Positions 27,132-34,959 of a stretch of DNA of 64,000 nt are shown here, in pieces (positions within the stretch are counted from its first letter, which is position 1; every line of letters begins with the position of its first letter). Position numbers and translations under genes: made by a program. The stretch covers positions 1,364,001 through 1,428,000 of the forward strand of contig NZ_JAQPCN010000001.1 of NCBI RefSeq assembly GCF_028464225.1, in the 5' to 3' direction. The notes below the pieces were generated by a model. It saw only the letters and a list, made by a program, of their open reading frames with translations, searched no databases and was not told the origin of the DNA. This DNA is from Zeaxanthinibacter sp. PT1 (GTDB taxonomy: Bacteria; Bacteroidota; Bacteroidia; Flavobacteriales; Flavobacteriaceae).

Positions 27132-28427
27132 ATGGTTTCTAACTTTGTGGAAGAACTGAAATGGCGGGGAATGCTTCACGACGTAATGCCCGGAACAGAA
27201 GAACACCTTTTAAGCGGGATGCAGTCTGCCTACCTGGGGATAGATCCAACAGCAGATTCTTTACACATCGGTCATATGGTAGGTGTTATGATGCTGAGAC
27301 ATTTCCAGTTGGCGGGGCACAAGCCTTTTGCTCTTATCGGCGGAGCTACGGGAATGATCGGGGATCCTTCCGGCAAGTCTGAAGAGAGAAATTTACTGGA
27401 TGAAACCACCTTGCGGATGAACCAGGAAGCGCTGAAAGAACAACTTTCAAGATTCCTGGATTTTGATAGCGCTACAGATAATTCCGCAGTCATGGTGAAC
27501 AACTATGACTGGATGAAAGATTTCACTTTTCTCGATTTTATCCGTGACGTAGGCAAGCACATCACAGTGAACTACATGATGTCTAAAGATTCTGTCAAGA
27601 AAAGACTTTCCTCGGATGCTAAAGAAGGAATGTCTTTTACAGAGTTCACGTATCAATTGGTCCAGGGATATGATTTCCTGCACCTGTATAAAAACCACAA
27701 TTGCACCCTGCAGATGGGAGGGAGTGATCAGTGGGGTAATATCACCACCGGTACCGAAATGATTCGGAGGATTGAAGGTGGAAAGGGATACGCCCTAACC
27801 TGTCCCCTGATCACCAAGGCAGACGGGACCAAATTCGGGAAGACCGAGCAGGGAAATGTATGGCTCGATGCACACAGGACCTCTCCCTATGCCTTCTATC
27901 AGTATTGGCTGAATACCTCCGATGAGGATGCTGAAAAGTATATCAAGATATTTACCTTCCTTTCCCGGGAAGAGATTGAAACGCTGATTAAGGAACACCA
28001 GGAAGCTCCTCACCAGAGAAACTTGCAACGAAGGCTGGCCGAAGAAGTTACCGTAATGGTGCATTCGCAGGATGACCTGGACAAGGCCATCGCTGCCAGT
28101 AATATCCTGTTTGGGAAATCTACTTCGGAAGAGTTGAAGGAGCTTGACGAAAACACCTTTTTGGAGGTGTTTGAGGGCGTACCCCAAGCGGTGGTAAGCC
28201 GTACGGAAATTGAGGAAGGCCTGGATATAATTGCGGCCCTGGCCGCCAAAACCGGATTTCTCAGTTCTAATGGAGAGGCGCGGAGAGAACTGAAACAGAA
28301 TTCTATTGCCGTGAATAAAGAAAAGGTCAAAGAGGGTTACAACATCAGTGGTACAGACCTGATCAATGAAAAATACGTGCTGCTGCAACGAGGGAAAAAA
28401 AATTACATGGTTCTGGTGGTCGAATAA
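27132..28427 (+). CDS. tyrS: Tyrosyl-tRNA synthetase
   Basis: Class I synthetase charging tRNA-Tyr. The 431 residues contain HIGH at 45-48 within [14 protein letters not shown], the tyrosine-binding QGYDFLHLY and [11 protein letters not shown], and the KFGKT signature at 234-238. A C-terminal S4-type RNA-binding domain follows (about 365-431, [19 protein letters not shown]). Length and order are standard. Confidence 0.97.
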   Translation: MVSNFVEELKWRGMLHDVMPGTEEHLLSGMQSAYLGIDPTADSLHIGHMVGVMMLRHFQLAGHKPFALIGGATGMIGDPSGKSEERNLLDETTLRMNQEALKEQLSRFLDFDSATDNSAVMVNNYDWMKDFTFLDFIRDVGKHITVNYMMSKDSVKKRLSSDAKEGMSFTEFTYQLVQGYDFLHLYKNHNCTLQMGGSDQWGNITTGTEMIRRIEGGKGYALTCPLITKADGTKFGKTEQGNVWLDAHRTSPYAFYQYWLNTSDEDAEKYIKIFTFLSREEIETLIKEHQEAPHQRNLQRRLAEEVTVMVHSQDDLDKAIAASNILFGKSTSEELKELDENTFLEVFEGVPQAVVSRTEIEEGLDIIAALAAKTGFLSSNGEARRELKQNSIAVNKEKVKEGYNISGTDLINEKYVLLQRGKKNYMVLVVE

Positions 28428-28477
28428 ATTTTCGGCCCTGTCACTCCCGGGTGGCAAAAGCTTACTATCTTAGATAA

Positions 28478-29140
28478 ATGGAGGTTTACAAACATGAGGT
28501 AGTCAGCGGGATCAATGAGATGTACGGTGAACTGTTGCGTTCCTGGAAATCATTTGATTCCATAGCAGCTCACCTTGAGGCCTTGTCTTTGCGACTGTGG
28601 GAAGAAGTGAGCCAGGGAAATCCCCTGGCTTTGCAAGAAGTGCGGAACTATCATTGGAGCCATCTTGGGCAAGCTGTAGAAGTTTTGAAGAATGCCGGAT
28701 TGACCGAGGCCGACTGTAAGCAGACCATAGCTAATGAATACGGTTATCGCCGATGGTCAGAAGTGAAACATGTCCGCTACCCTTACCATGTTAATTTTGA
28801 GAATTCTGTCGAACTACTGCTACAGGGTGATGAAGCGGGATTACGAGAATTATTGAGCGGAGACCCTGCTTTGATCAACCAGAAATCTCAATACGGGCAC
28901 AGGGCAACCCTGCTTCATTACGCCGTGAGCAACGGGGTAGAGCTATGGCGGCAGTCTGTTCCCCTGAACCTGCCCCGATTGGTGGAATTTTTGTTGGATA
29001 ACGGTGCAAATCCGCGGGCCAAAATGAAGGTCTATAATGGTGAGTATACAGCCTCCGAATTACTCATGTCCAGTGAACACCCCCGGGCGGCCGGGGTACT
29101 CTCGGATCTCCGTGATACTTTTAACAAAGCTGTTTTATAA
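28478..29140 (+). CDS. Ankyrin-repeat protein
   Basis: A 220-residue cytoplasmic protein. The C-terminal half holds two ankyrin-like repeats: DEAGLRELLSGDPALINQKS with GHRATLLHYAVSNG, and LPRLVEFLLDNGANPRAKM. The N-terminal half (1-110) is helical and unassigned, with an LTEADCKQTIANEYGYRRWSE stretch common to ankyrin proteins of this type. Presumably a protein-binding adaptor. The 3' end overlaps the convergent LuxE-like gene by six bases. Confidence 0.8.
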   Translation: MEVYKHEVVSGINEMYGELLRSWKSFDSIAAHLEALSLRLWEEVSQGNPLALQEVRNYHWSHLGQAVEVLKNAGLTEADCKQTIANEYGYRRWSEVKHVRYPYHVNFENSVELLLQGDEAGLRELLSGDPALINQKSQYGHRATLLHYAVSNGVELWRQSVPLNLPRLVEFLLDNGANPRAKMKVYNGEYTASELLMSSEHPRAAGVLSDLRDTFNKAVL

Positions 29141-30112
29141 TACCATCAGGTTACAACCCCTGATGTCCGAATGGTCAAACCGGCCAAGGACTTCAAAACT
29201 CCCGTCCTGGTATATTTTCCCCAAATCCTGCGTGGCTATAAAACTGCAGGAATCAACATTGGCCAGGTCTGTTATATTAAGTCCCCCGGAACGTCCATCA
29301 GCCTGCCAGCTCAGCGGATCTTCCGGATCCCTGGCGGCAACCCTCATCCATGGGGGGCAGTTAAATCTACCTTCTCCTTTAGAATAGGCCTGTGAAAGCA
29401 ATTCGGTCATCCCGTATTCCGAATGGATACGCTCTGTTCCGAATCCCTTCTTTAACAAGCGGTGCAGTTCTTCCCTGACGAGTTCCTTGCGCCTTCCTTT
29501 CATCCCGCCGGTCTCCATAACCATGGTGTGTTCTAATTGCATGGGGTGTTCTTCAATAAAGTCGAGCAGGGCAAAAGAGACCCCGATTAGCAGTGTTGGG
29601 ATCTTTCGTTCTTCCAGTGACAGTATGCGCTGCTCCAGAGCGTCTAATTCGTTGAGGTAAAAACCGCTTTCGGGATACCGGCTTCCGGCGATCATGTCAG
29701 CGACCATATATACCAGGGACGAACCGCTTCTCTCCAGGTAAGACGGTAATAAGGCAAGGACACAATAGTCGTTCACATCGCCATAAAACAGTCTGAAAGC
29801 TTCCCTGAAACTCTGCTCATAGACAGCCAGGCGCAGCACCTTATGTCTACTGGTCAAAGCCCCGGTAGTTCCGCTACTCGTAAACACGGCCTCGGCCTTC
29901 CCGCTGCCGCTAAAAACCTCTGCCGACTTAAAAAATTCAATGGGCAGGTATGGAATTTGTCCCGGTTCGGAAACCTTGGACGGACTCCTGTCCAGCAGAT
30001 CGCAGAACTGCCGATATATCTTGTTCTCTCGGTGCTGGTAGCGAAAGATTTCCATTGCGGCAGCATCGAATTCTTCGGAATTGGATATGCTGAAAATGGT
30101 CCGGGTATCCAT
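29135..30112 (-). CDS. LuxE-like acyl-protein synthetase/acyltransferase
   Basis: About 325 residues of the LuxE/PaaK-type adenylate-forming group (acyl-protein synthetase). Visible are YLPIEFFKSAEVFSG, the AMP-binding loop FTSSGTTGALTSRH, and HSEYGMTELLSQAYS, the counterpart of the YGxTE motif. In luminous bacteria LuxE activates fatty acids for LuxC, but no luxC, luxD or luxAB is here, so the acyl substrate is unknown. An upstream in-frame Met at 30157 is rejected because the interval contains a terminator and a -7 element for this gene. Confidence 0.85.
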   Translation of the reverse strand: MDTRTIFSISNSEEFDAAAMEIFRYQHRENKIYRQFCDLLDRSPSKVSEPGQIPYLPIEFFKSAEVFSGSGKAEAVFTSSGTTGALTSRHKVLRLAVYEQSFREAFRLFYGDVNDYCVLALLPSYLERSGSSLVYMVADMIAGSRYPESGFYLNELDALEQRILSLEERKIPTLLIGVSFALLDFIEEHPMQLEHTMVMETGGMKGRRKELVREELHRLLKKGFGTERIHSEYGMTELLSQAYSKGEGRFNCPPWMRVAARDPEDPLSWQADGRSGGLNITDLANVDSCSFIATQDLGKIYQDGSFEVLGRFDHSDIRGCNLMVL

Positions 30113-30130
30113 AGTTGATTTTGAGAGAAG

Positions 30131-30138
30131 CAAAAATA
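30131..30138 (-). promoter_or_regulatory. -7 promoter element for the LuxE-like gene
   Basis: Reads TATTTTTG on the minus strand, 18 bases before the start codon at 30112. It sits immediately after the terminator of the preceding minus-strand gene. Confidence 0.45.
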
Positions 30139-30140
30139 GG

Positions 30141-30170
30141 AAAATAAAAAGCCCCACTTAATGGTGGGGC
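30141..30170 (-). terminator. Intrinsic terminator after the first T9SS mini-gene
   Basis: On the minus strand GCCCCAC pairs with GTGGGGC around a six-base loop, followed by TTTTTATTTT. It ends transcription from the gene at 30195-30518 and separates it from the LuxE-like gene. Confidence 0.88.
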
Positions 30171-30194
30171 ACGGTCAATATTTCTGGAATCTCT

Positions 30195-30518
30195 TTATTT
30201 AACGACAAGCTTACGAGACATGGTCTTTTCATTTTCCCGTAGCTGCAATACATATACACCGGGAACGAGTCTGGAGATATTTAATGTCCCCGTTGCAATT
30301 CTTTCTCGAAGAATTATTTTGCCAAATACATCAAATACAGTTACCTGTTTATTATCGTAATTCCCACTGTTGATATAAACTACATCATCAAAGGCAGGGT
30401 TGGGGTAAATACTAAACTCTGTTGAGTCCTTTTCCAGGTTCTTGTCCATGACACTGCGTTGCTGTGCAGAGACAGACCATGTGCATACCAATAGGAGGAT
30501 AAAGTAGATTGTTTTCAT
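30195..30518 (-). CDS. CTD-only T9SS type A sorting-domain protein
   Basis: A 107-residue protein made only of a signal peptide (1-18, cleavage after VSA), a short spacer and a type A sorting domain of the type IX secretion system: FSIYPNPAFDDVVYI, VTVFDVFGKIIL, LNISRLVPGVYVLQL and the final MSRKLVVK. Normally this roughly 80-residue domain sits at the end of a large secreted cargo; none is present. A second copy lies 185 bases upstream (30704-31012). It is followed by its own terminator. Confidence 0.85.
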   Translation of the reverse strand: MKTIYFILLLVCTWSVSAQQRSVMDKNLEKDSTEFSIYPNPAFDDVVYINSGNYDNKQVTVFDVFGKIILRERIATGTLNISRLVPGVYVLQLRENEKTMSRKLVVK

Positions 30519-30665
30519 GCTTGATTGATTTGGGGCTCAATAACAAAGTAAAGATAGGATACGCGTTTCGGAGAGGTCTCAAATTGTTGTGAACCCTAAC
30601 TTTTTGTATGTCAACGGCTAAGGTAGTTTCCGTTCGTCGAAGAAATTGGTATTTGAACGAGAAGT

Positions 30666-30681
30666 CTTACAAGCTTGTAAG
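30666..30681. repeat. 16-bp perfect palindrome
   Basis: CTTACAAGCTTGTAAG, located 23 bases beyond the stop of the 30704-31012 gene and about 150 bases upstream of the 30195-30518 gene. No T-tract follows on either strand, so it is more like a protein-binding site than a terminator. Confidence 0.5.
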
Positions 30682-30703
30682 TGGTGATAAATGAGGAGAG
30701 TAG

Positions 30704-31012
30704 CTATTTAATCACCAGTTTCCTTGTGGCTATTTTGTCTCCTTCCCGCACCCTTAATACGTATACGCCGGAATTTAATTCAGAAAGGCTCAGTTCCTTG
30801 CCCAGGATAGTAGTCTCCAGGACCTGGGTTCCGAGGACATCATAGATGAGAATCTTTTTGGGCGCGTTAAGGCTGGTATTGATAAAGACCTTCCCCTCCG
30901 TGGCCGGATTGGGATACAATCGGAAGCCCGGAATATCGGCTTGGTTACCGGCATCCTGCCCGTAACTGAAAGCGACAAATAAGAAGAAAACTAGTAGGTA
31001 AAGGTGCTTCAT
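30704..31012 (-). CDS. CTD-only T9SS type A sorting-domain protein
   Basis: A 102-residue paralog of the neighbour at 30195-30518 with the same plan: signal peptide (1-18), about ten spacer residues, then the sorting domain FRLYPNPATEGKVFI, ILIYDVLGTQVLE, LSLSELNSGVYVLRV and the terminal TRKLVIK. There is no cargo domain. It could be exported and anchored by T9SS as a minimal substrate or compete for the sorting machinery; that is inference. A -7 element and a small inverted repeat lie in its leader. Confidence 0.85.
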   Translation of the reverse strand: MKHLYLLVFFLFVAFSYGQDAGNQADIPGFRLYPNPATEGKVFINTSLNAPKKILIYDVLGTQVLETTILGKELSLSELNSGVYVLRVREGDKIATRKLVIK

Positions 31013-31039
31013 ACACTAAGGTCTACAAATAGTGTACCA

Positions 31040-31047
31040 CAAAGATA
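31040..31047 (-). promoter_or_regulatory. -7 promoter element for the T9SS mini-gene
   Basis: Reads TATCTTTG on the minus strand, 27 bases before the start at 31012. The small inverted repeat next to the start codon would lie in the message leader. Confidence 0.45.
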
Positions 31048-31293
31048 TAATTTTTAGGGTGTTAGCGAGAGCGAAGATGAATTATATCCGATTTTTTATG
31101 AACCGGAAAAAACTGTACTCCTACCCTTGTTGAAGAATCGTAGTGTTTATTCCTTAAGTTAGTCGTATTGTCTTGTTTCATTGGGCTCACAGCCTGTTTT
31201 CATGAACAGGGAATGAAGGAGTATAAAATTCTGAGCGTGACTTTATTAACAATAAGACAATGCAGGATTTTTTATACTTTTTAGTATTATATT

Positions 31294-31301
31294 TACTTTT
31301 G
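31294..31301 (+). promoter_or_regulatory. -7 promoter element (TACTTTTG) for the response regulator
   Basis: TACTTTTG ends 25 bases before the ATG at 31327. Confidence 0.5.
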
Positions 31302-31326
31302 AGCATTAAAACCTCGCGCAAACCCC

Positions 31327-32013
31327 ATGAAAAAACAGGATATAAAGATTCTTCTTGTAGACGATGAACCGGACATTTTAGAGATTTTATCATACAATCT
31401 GTCTGCAGAGGGATACCAGGTGTTCACTGCTGAAGACGGGGCGGAGGGTGTTGAAAAGGCTAAAAAGAAAAAACCCCACCTGATCATCCTGGATGTGATG
31501 ATGCCGGAAATGGACGGAATAGAAGCTTGTGAACGCATCAGGAAGACTACAGGCCTGGAAAATACGATCATCACATTCCTGACGGCCAGGGGAGAAGACT
31601 ATTCGCAAGTAGCCGGGTTTGAAGCCGGTGCTGACGATTATATTACCAAGCCGATTAAACCCAAAGTATTGGTGAGTAAGGTGAAAGCCTTGTTACGAAG
31701 ACTTAAGGAAGACAATACTGAAAAAGAAGATATCCTGGAAGTTGGTAAACTGGTGATCAACCGCGAAGAGTACAAGGTCGTCAATAGAGGGGAAGAGATC
31801 ATCTTACCTCGTAAGGAATTTGAATTGCTGGCCCTGCTGGCTTCCAAACCGGATAAAGTTTTTAAACGGGAGGCGATATTAGATAAGGTTTGGGGGCAGG
31901 AAGTGGTTGTTGGAGGTCGAACTATTGATGTTCATATCCGAAAACTCCGGGAAAAGATCGGGGATGACCACTTTAAAACCGTTAAGGGTGTAGGTTACAA
32001 GTTTGTTCTCTGA
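31327..32013 (+). CDS. OmpR/PhoB-family response regulator
   Basis: A 228-residue DNA-binding response regulator. The receiver domain has acidic pair D12/D13, phospho-acceptor D56 (LDVMMPEMDG), T86 and K108. The C-terminal winged helix carries LPRKEFELLALLASKPDKVFKREAIL, GRTIDVHIRKLREKIG and VKGVGYKF. It overlaps the partner kinase gene by one base. The pair resembles PhoB/PhoR, so phosphate starvation is a plausible signal, but no pst or pho gene is adjacent. Confidence 0.95.
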   Translation: MKKQDIKILLVDDEPDILEILSYNLSAEGYQVFTAEDGAEGVEKAKKKKPHLIILDVMMPEMDGIEACERIRKTTGLENTIITFLTARGEDYSQVAGFEAGADDYITKPIKPKVLVSKVKALLRRLKEDNTEKEDILEVGKLVINREEYKVVNRGEEIILPRKEFELLALLASKPDKVFKREAILDKVWGQEVVVGGRTIDVHIRKLREKIGDDHFKTVKGVGYKFVL

Positions 32014-33101
32014 TGGCCATCCGCTTAAAGAAATCGTATAGATTTGCCTTCCGTTCCTCCCTGCTGATCACCCTAATTTCTACCCTTATACTCCTTTCAT
32101 TTATCTGGGTATTTGATCTGCTGCAGTATTGGAGCTTTCTCCTGCTCTACGCGACGCTTACTTTTCTGGTCTGTATGATCGTTCTGCAGATCCGGGTCCA
32201 GAAGTTTATTTATAAGCGAATTAAGAAGATCTACGATGATGTCACCCTCCTGGAGTCCTCTAACCTGGCGGCGGGTCCGATCACTACAGATATGCGAACC
32301 CTTACAGAAGAAATTGAGAAGTTTGCGAGGGACAAGAAAATTGAAATTGATACCCTTAAAATCAGGGAGGCTTACAGGAGGGATTTCCTGGGAAATGTCT
32401 CACACGAATTAAAAACACCACTTTTTACCGTGCAAGGATATATCCTTACCTTATTGGATGGAGCTATAGAAGATAAGCAGGTCAGGAAGAAATACCTGCA
32501 ACGTGCAAATAAAGGTGTAGAGCGACTGATCTATATTGTAAAGGACTTGGATCTTATCACCAAATTAGAAATAGGGGACCTCAACCTGAAATACACAGTT
32601 TTTGATATTATAGAGCTGATCCAGAGTGTTTTTGACCTGCTGGAGATCAAAGCTTCAAAGAAAGGAATCGCCTTAACGTTTGATATGGAATACGAGAAAC
32701 CAATCTGGGTTCACGCAGACCAGGAGAAGATCAGGCAGGTGCTGACCAACCTGGTTGTAAATTCCCTGAAATACGGTCACAAAGGCGGTACTACGGAGGT
32801 AAGTGTGGAGAACCTTATCAAGAACAAGGTAATCGTCAGGGTGACTGATAACGGGGAAGGTATGAGCAAGGAGCATATCCCCAGGATCTTTGAGCGGTTT
32901 TACCGTGTAGACCGGAGCGGAAGCCGCAAAGAGGGAGGGTCGGGACTTGGTCTGTCTATCGTGAAACATATCATAGAGGCCCATGGGGAAAAGATTTATG
33001 TAGAAAGTGTTCCGGGTGTGGGATCCGAATTTTCATTTACACTGGAGAAAGACAAAAACCCATCCGAGGCTGGCAAGGCGGTTTCCAAAGAATTATCTTA
33101 G
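32013..33101 (+). CDS. PhoR-like sensor histidine kinase
   Basis: A 362-residue membrane kinase, partner of the preceding regulator. Two N-terminal helices (about 14-36 and 38-60) have almost no periplasmic loop, as in PhoR. H131 lies in SHELKTPLFTV, the N box is about 245-255 (VLTNLVVNSLKYG), and G boxes DNGEGMS and GGSGLGLSIVKH follow. The lack of a sensor loop suggests it senses through the membrane or a partner protein. Confidence 0.94.
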   Translation: MAIRLKKSYRFAFRSSLLITLISTLILLSFIWVFDLLQYWSFLLLYATLTFLVCMIVLQIRVQKFIYKRIKKIYDDVTLLESSNLAAGPITTDMRTLTEEIEKFARDKKIEIDTLKIREAYRRDFLGNVSHELKTPLFTVQGYILTLLDGAIEDKQVRKKYLQRANKGVERLIYIVKDLDLITKLEIGDLNLKYTVFDIIELIQSVFDLLEIKASKKGIALTFDMEYEKPIWVHADQEKIRQVLTNLVVNSLKYGHKGGTTEVSVENLIKNKVIVRVTDNGEGMSKEHIPRIFERFYRVDRSGSRKEGGSGLGLSIVKHIIEAHGEKIYVESVPGVGSEFSFTLEKDKNPSEAGKAVSKELS

Positions 33102-33106
33102 TTTTG
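33099..33106 (+). promoter_or_regulatory. -7 promoter element (TAGTTTTG) for trmB
   Basis: TAGTTTTG overlaps the stop codon of the kinase gene and ends 23 bases before the GTG start of trmB, so trmB may be transcribed separately from the two-component pair. Confidence 0.4.
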
Positions 33107-33128
33107 CCACCAAATATCCAGGTAGATA

Positions 33129-33800
33129 GTGGGAAGTAAAAATAAACTTAAACGTTTCAGGGAGAATGAAACTTTCGGGAACGTCATACAGCCAAGCCGT
33201 GAAGAAGTGGTATCCGGTAATTTTTCTTTTAAAGGAAAATGGGCAGAACACTTTGGTAATGAGAACCCCATAGTTCTGGAATTGGGTTGCGGTAAGGGTG
33301 AATACAGCGTTGGCCTGGCACGGAAATACCCCGAGAAGAATTTTATAGGGATAGATATTAAAGGGGCTCGTTTCTGGAGGGGTGCAAAGACAGCACTGGA
33401 AGAGAATATTTCCAATGTGGCCTTCCTGCGCTCACAGATAGAGCTGATCACCGATCTTTTCGCTGAAGCTGAGGTTTCAGAGATCTGGCTTACTTTTCCG
33501 GATCCGCAAATTAAATTCAAACGAACCAAGCACAGGCTGACCAACCAGGCATTCCTGGAAAAATATAAACAGGTTTTAAGTAAGGAAGGTTGTGTTCACC
33601 TGAAGACCGACAGCGAATTCCTTCATGGATACACCCTTGGCCTGCTTCAAGGCAAGGGGCACGAGATTTGTTATGCCAACCACGATGTATACAAGAATGA
33701 GGGAAGTCCGGAAGAGGTGCTCGGTATCCAGACATTTTATGAAAATCAGTACCTTGAGGCTGGTAAGGCAATTACATATATAAGGTTCAAGGTAAAATAA
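33129..33800 (+). CDS. trmB: tRNA (guanine-N7-)-methyltransferase
   Basis: Methylates G46 in the variable loop of tRNA using S-adenosylmethionine. The 223 residues contain the SAM motif VLELGCGKGEYSVGLA, NFIGIDIKGARFWRGAK, the catalytic/tRNA motif WLTFPDPQIKFKRTKHRLT and the late ETFY-like QTFYENQYL. The start is GTG 33129, giving MGSKNKLKRFRENETF, the N-terminus typical of flavobacterial TrmB. The stop overlaps the next start by one base. Confidence 0.95.
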   Translation: MGSKNKLKRFRENETFGNVIQPSREEVVSGNFSFKGKWAEHFGNENPIVLELGCGKGEYSVGLARKYPEKNFIGIDIKGARFWRGAKTALEENISNVAFLRSQIELITDLFAEAEVSEIWLTFPDPQIKFKRTKHRLTNQAFLEKYKQVLSKEGCVHLKTDSEFLHGYTLGLLQGKGHEICYANHDVYKNEGSPEEVLGIQTFYENQYLEAGKAITYIRFKVK

Positions 33801-34429
33801 TGACACACCTCTTAATACTGTTCTTCGTCACATTTTCTGCTGCATTTATGGCAACCGTGCCACCGGGCCTTTTGAATATGAATGCCGCGAAGACCAGTGT
33901 TAAAAAGGGTAAGATGAACGGGATTATCTTTAGTCTTGGAGTGAGTACCGTGGTAATGATACAGGCCTACATTGCCGTTCTGATCTCTAAATTTCTATAC
34001 AGGAACCCTGAAGTTATAGATCTGCTCCTGAAAATGGCGATCCTTGTGTTTGCATTTTTTGCCATTTATTTTTTCCTTCTCGCAAAACGAGAAAAACAGG
34101 TCCCGATGAAAAGGGTGAAGGTCAGTAAAAAGAACAGTTTTTTTAAAGGGATGCTACTGGCGGCCCTGAACCTGCTGACTATCCCTTATTACAGTGGTTT
34201 GAATGCCATGTGGAATGCCTCGGGATGGATTAAGTTTAAAGTATGGGATATCACGGTATTTATCCTGGCTGCCGGCAGTGGGACATTTACAGTGCTGTAC
34301 TTATATACTTTTTATTTTAATAAGCTGGAAGCAAAGACGCATCGTTTTTCCCGGAATTCTAACTACATTTTATCTGCCCTTATGCTCGTACTACTGGTCA
34401 TTACAGTGATCCGAATTTTTTATACCTGA
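33800..34429 (+). CDS. LysE-family transporter
   Basis: A 209-residue inner-membrane protein with six predicted helices and the LysE/RhtB opening pattern (FVTFSAAFMATVPPGLLNMNAAKTSVKKG). The family exports amino acids or related metabolites. Its short length, lysine-rich cytoplasmic loop (about 95-115) and coupling to trmB by a one-base overlap are typical of the flavobacterial version; the substrate is not deducible. Confidence 0.85.
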   Translation: MTHLLILFFVTFSAAFMATVPPGLLNMNAAKTSVKKGKMNGIIFSLGVSTVVMIQAYIAVLISKFLYRNPEVIDLLLKMAILVFAFFAIYFFLLAKREKQVPMKRVKVSKKNSFFKGMLLAALNLLTIPYYSGLNAMWNASGWIKFKVWDITVFILAAGSGTFTVLYLYTFYFNKLEAKTHRFSRNSNYILSALMLVLLVITVIRIFYT

Positions 34430-34436
34430 GAATAAG

Positions 34437-34790
34437 ATGGCGGGCAAACAACACTTCTATGAAAAAGTTTACGAGCTGGCCAAACAGATCCCTTATGGAA
34501 GGGTGACTTCGTATGGCGCTATTGCGCGATGCCTGGGAGCGGGCAGGAGTGCCCGCATGGTGGGTTATGCGATGAATGCCTCGCATAATATGCCGGAAAT
34601 CCCGGCACACCGGGTTGTGAACAGGAACGGCCTACTCTCCGGGAGACACCATTTTGACGGAACAAACCTGATGCAACAATTACTGGAAAGCGAAGGCGTA
34701 GAAGTTAAAGATCACCAGGTGGTCCATTTTGATGAACTTTTCTGGGATCCGGCTTCAGAGCTCCCGGACGATGCAATCCCGACCCATTGA
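34437..34790 (+). CDS. Alkyltransferase-like protein (MGMT family without catalytic Cys)
   Basis: A 117-residue protein equal to the DNA-binding domain of O6-methylguanine-DNA methyltransferases: IPYGRVTSYGAIARCLG, the arginine-finger region GRSARMVGYAM and the active-site loop. The loop reads PAHRV (A57) in place of PCHRV, so it cannot accept alkyl groups. Alkyltransferase-like proteins bind bulky O6-alkylguanine and hand it to nucleotide excision repair. It follows the LysE-type gene by seven bases. Confidence 0.92.
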   Translation: MAGKQHFYEKVYELAKQIPYGRVTSYGAIARCLGAGRSARMVGYAMNASHNMPEIPAHRVVNRNGLLSGRHHFDGTNLMQQLLESEGVEVKDHQVVHFDELFWDPASELPDDAIPTH

Positions 34791-34862
34791 TAGACTCTTA
34801 TGGTCATAGATTAGTTCTATCGCTTTTCACCCTTCAGACTTCTTAATTACAGCCCTATACTG

Positions 34863-34870
34863 TATCTTTG
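34863..34870 (+). promoter_or_regulatory. Possible -7 promoter element (TATCTTTG) for mrp
   Basis: TATCTTTG matches TAnnTTTG but lies 90 bases before the mrp start, farther than the 17-35 bases typical of this window, so a longer leader would be implied. Confidence 0.35.
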
Positions 34871-34959
34871 TTGTTTAGAATCATTATATATAAATAGTAA
34901 AGTTCCGGCCGGTTGATAAGGGCAGGACGGATCGGTAAACATAAAATATCAAGAGATTA

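Larger units (their letters stand above)
31013..31326. other. Divergent regulatory region between T9SS mini-gene and phoB-like gene
   Basis: No gene in these 314 bases. On the minus-strand side there is an inverted repeat (ACACTA at 31013-31018 with TAGTGT at 31030-31035) in the leader of the T9SS mini-gene, then a -7 element at 31040-31047 (TATCTTTG on the minus strand). On the plus-strand side a -7 element lies at 31294-31301. The rest is AT-rich with no further structure I can support. Confidence 0.5.

Noticed and set aside
29135-30157. Longer start for the LuxE-like protein at 30157
   Set aside because: The extra 15 codons run through an intrinsic terminator of the neighbour and the gene's own -7 element.
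31327-33101. Firm assignment of the two-component pair as phoB/phoR
   Set aside because: The domain plan fits, but many OmpR-type pairs look alike and no phosphate-uptake gene is adjacent, so no symbol was given.
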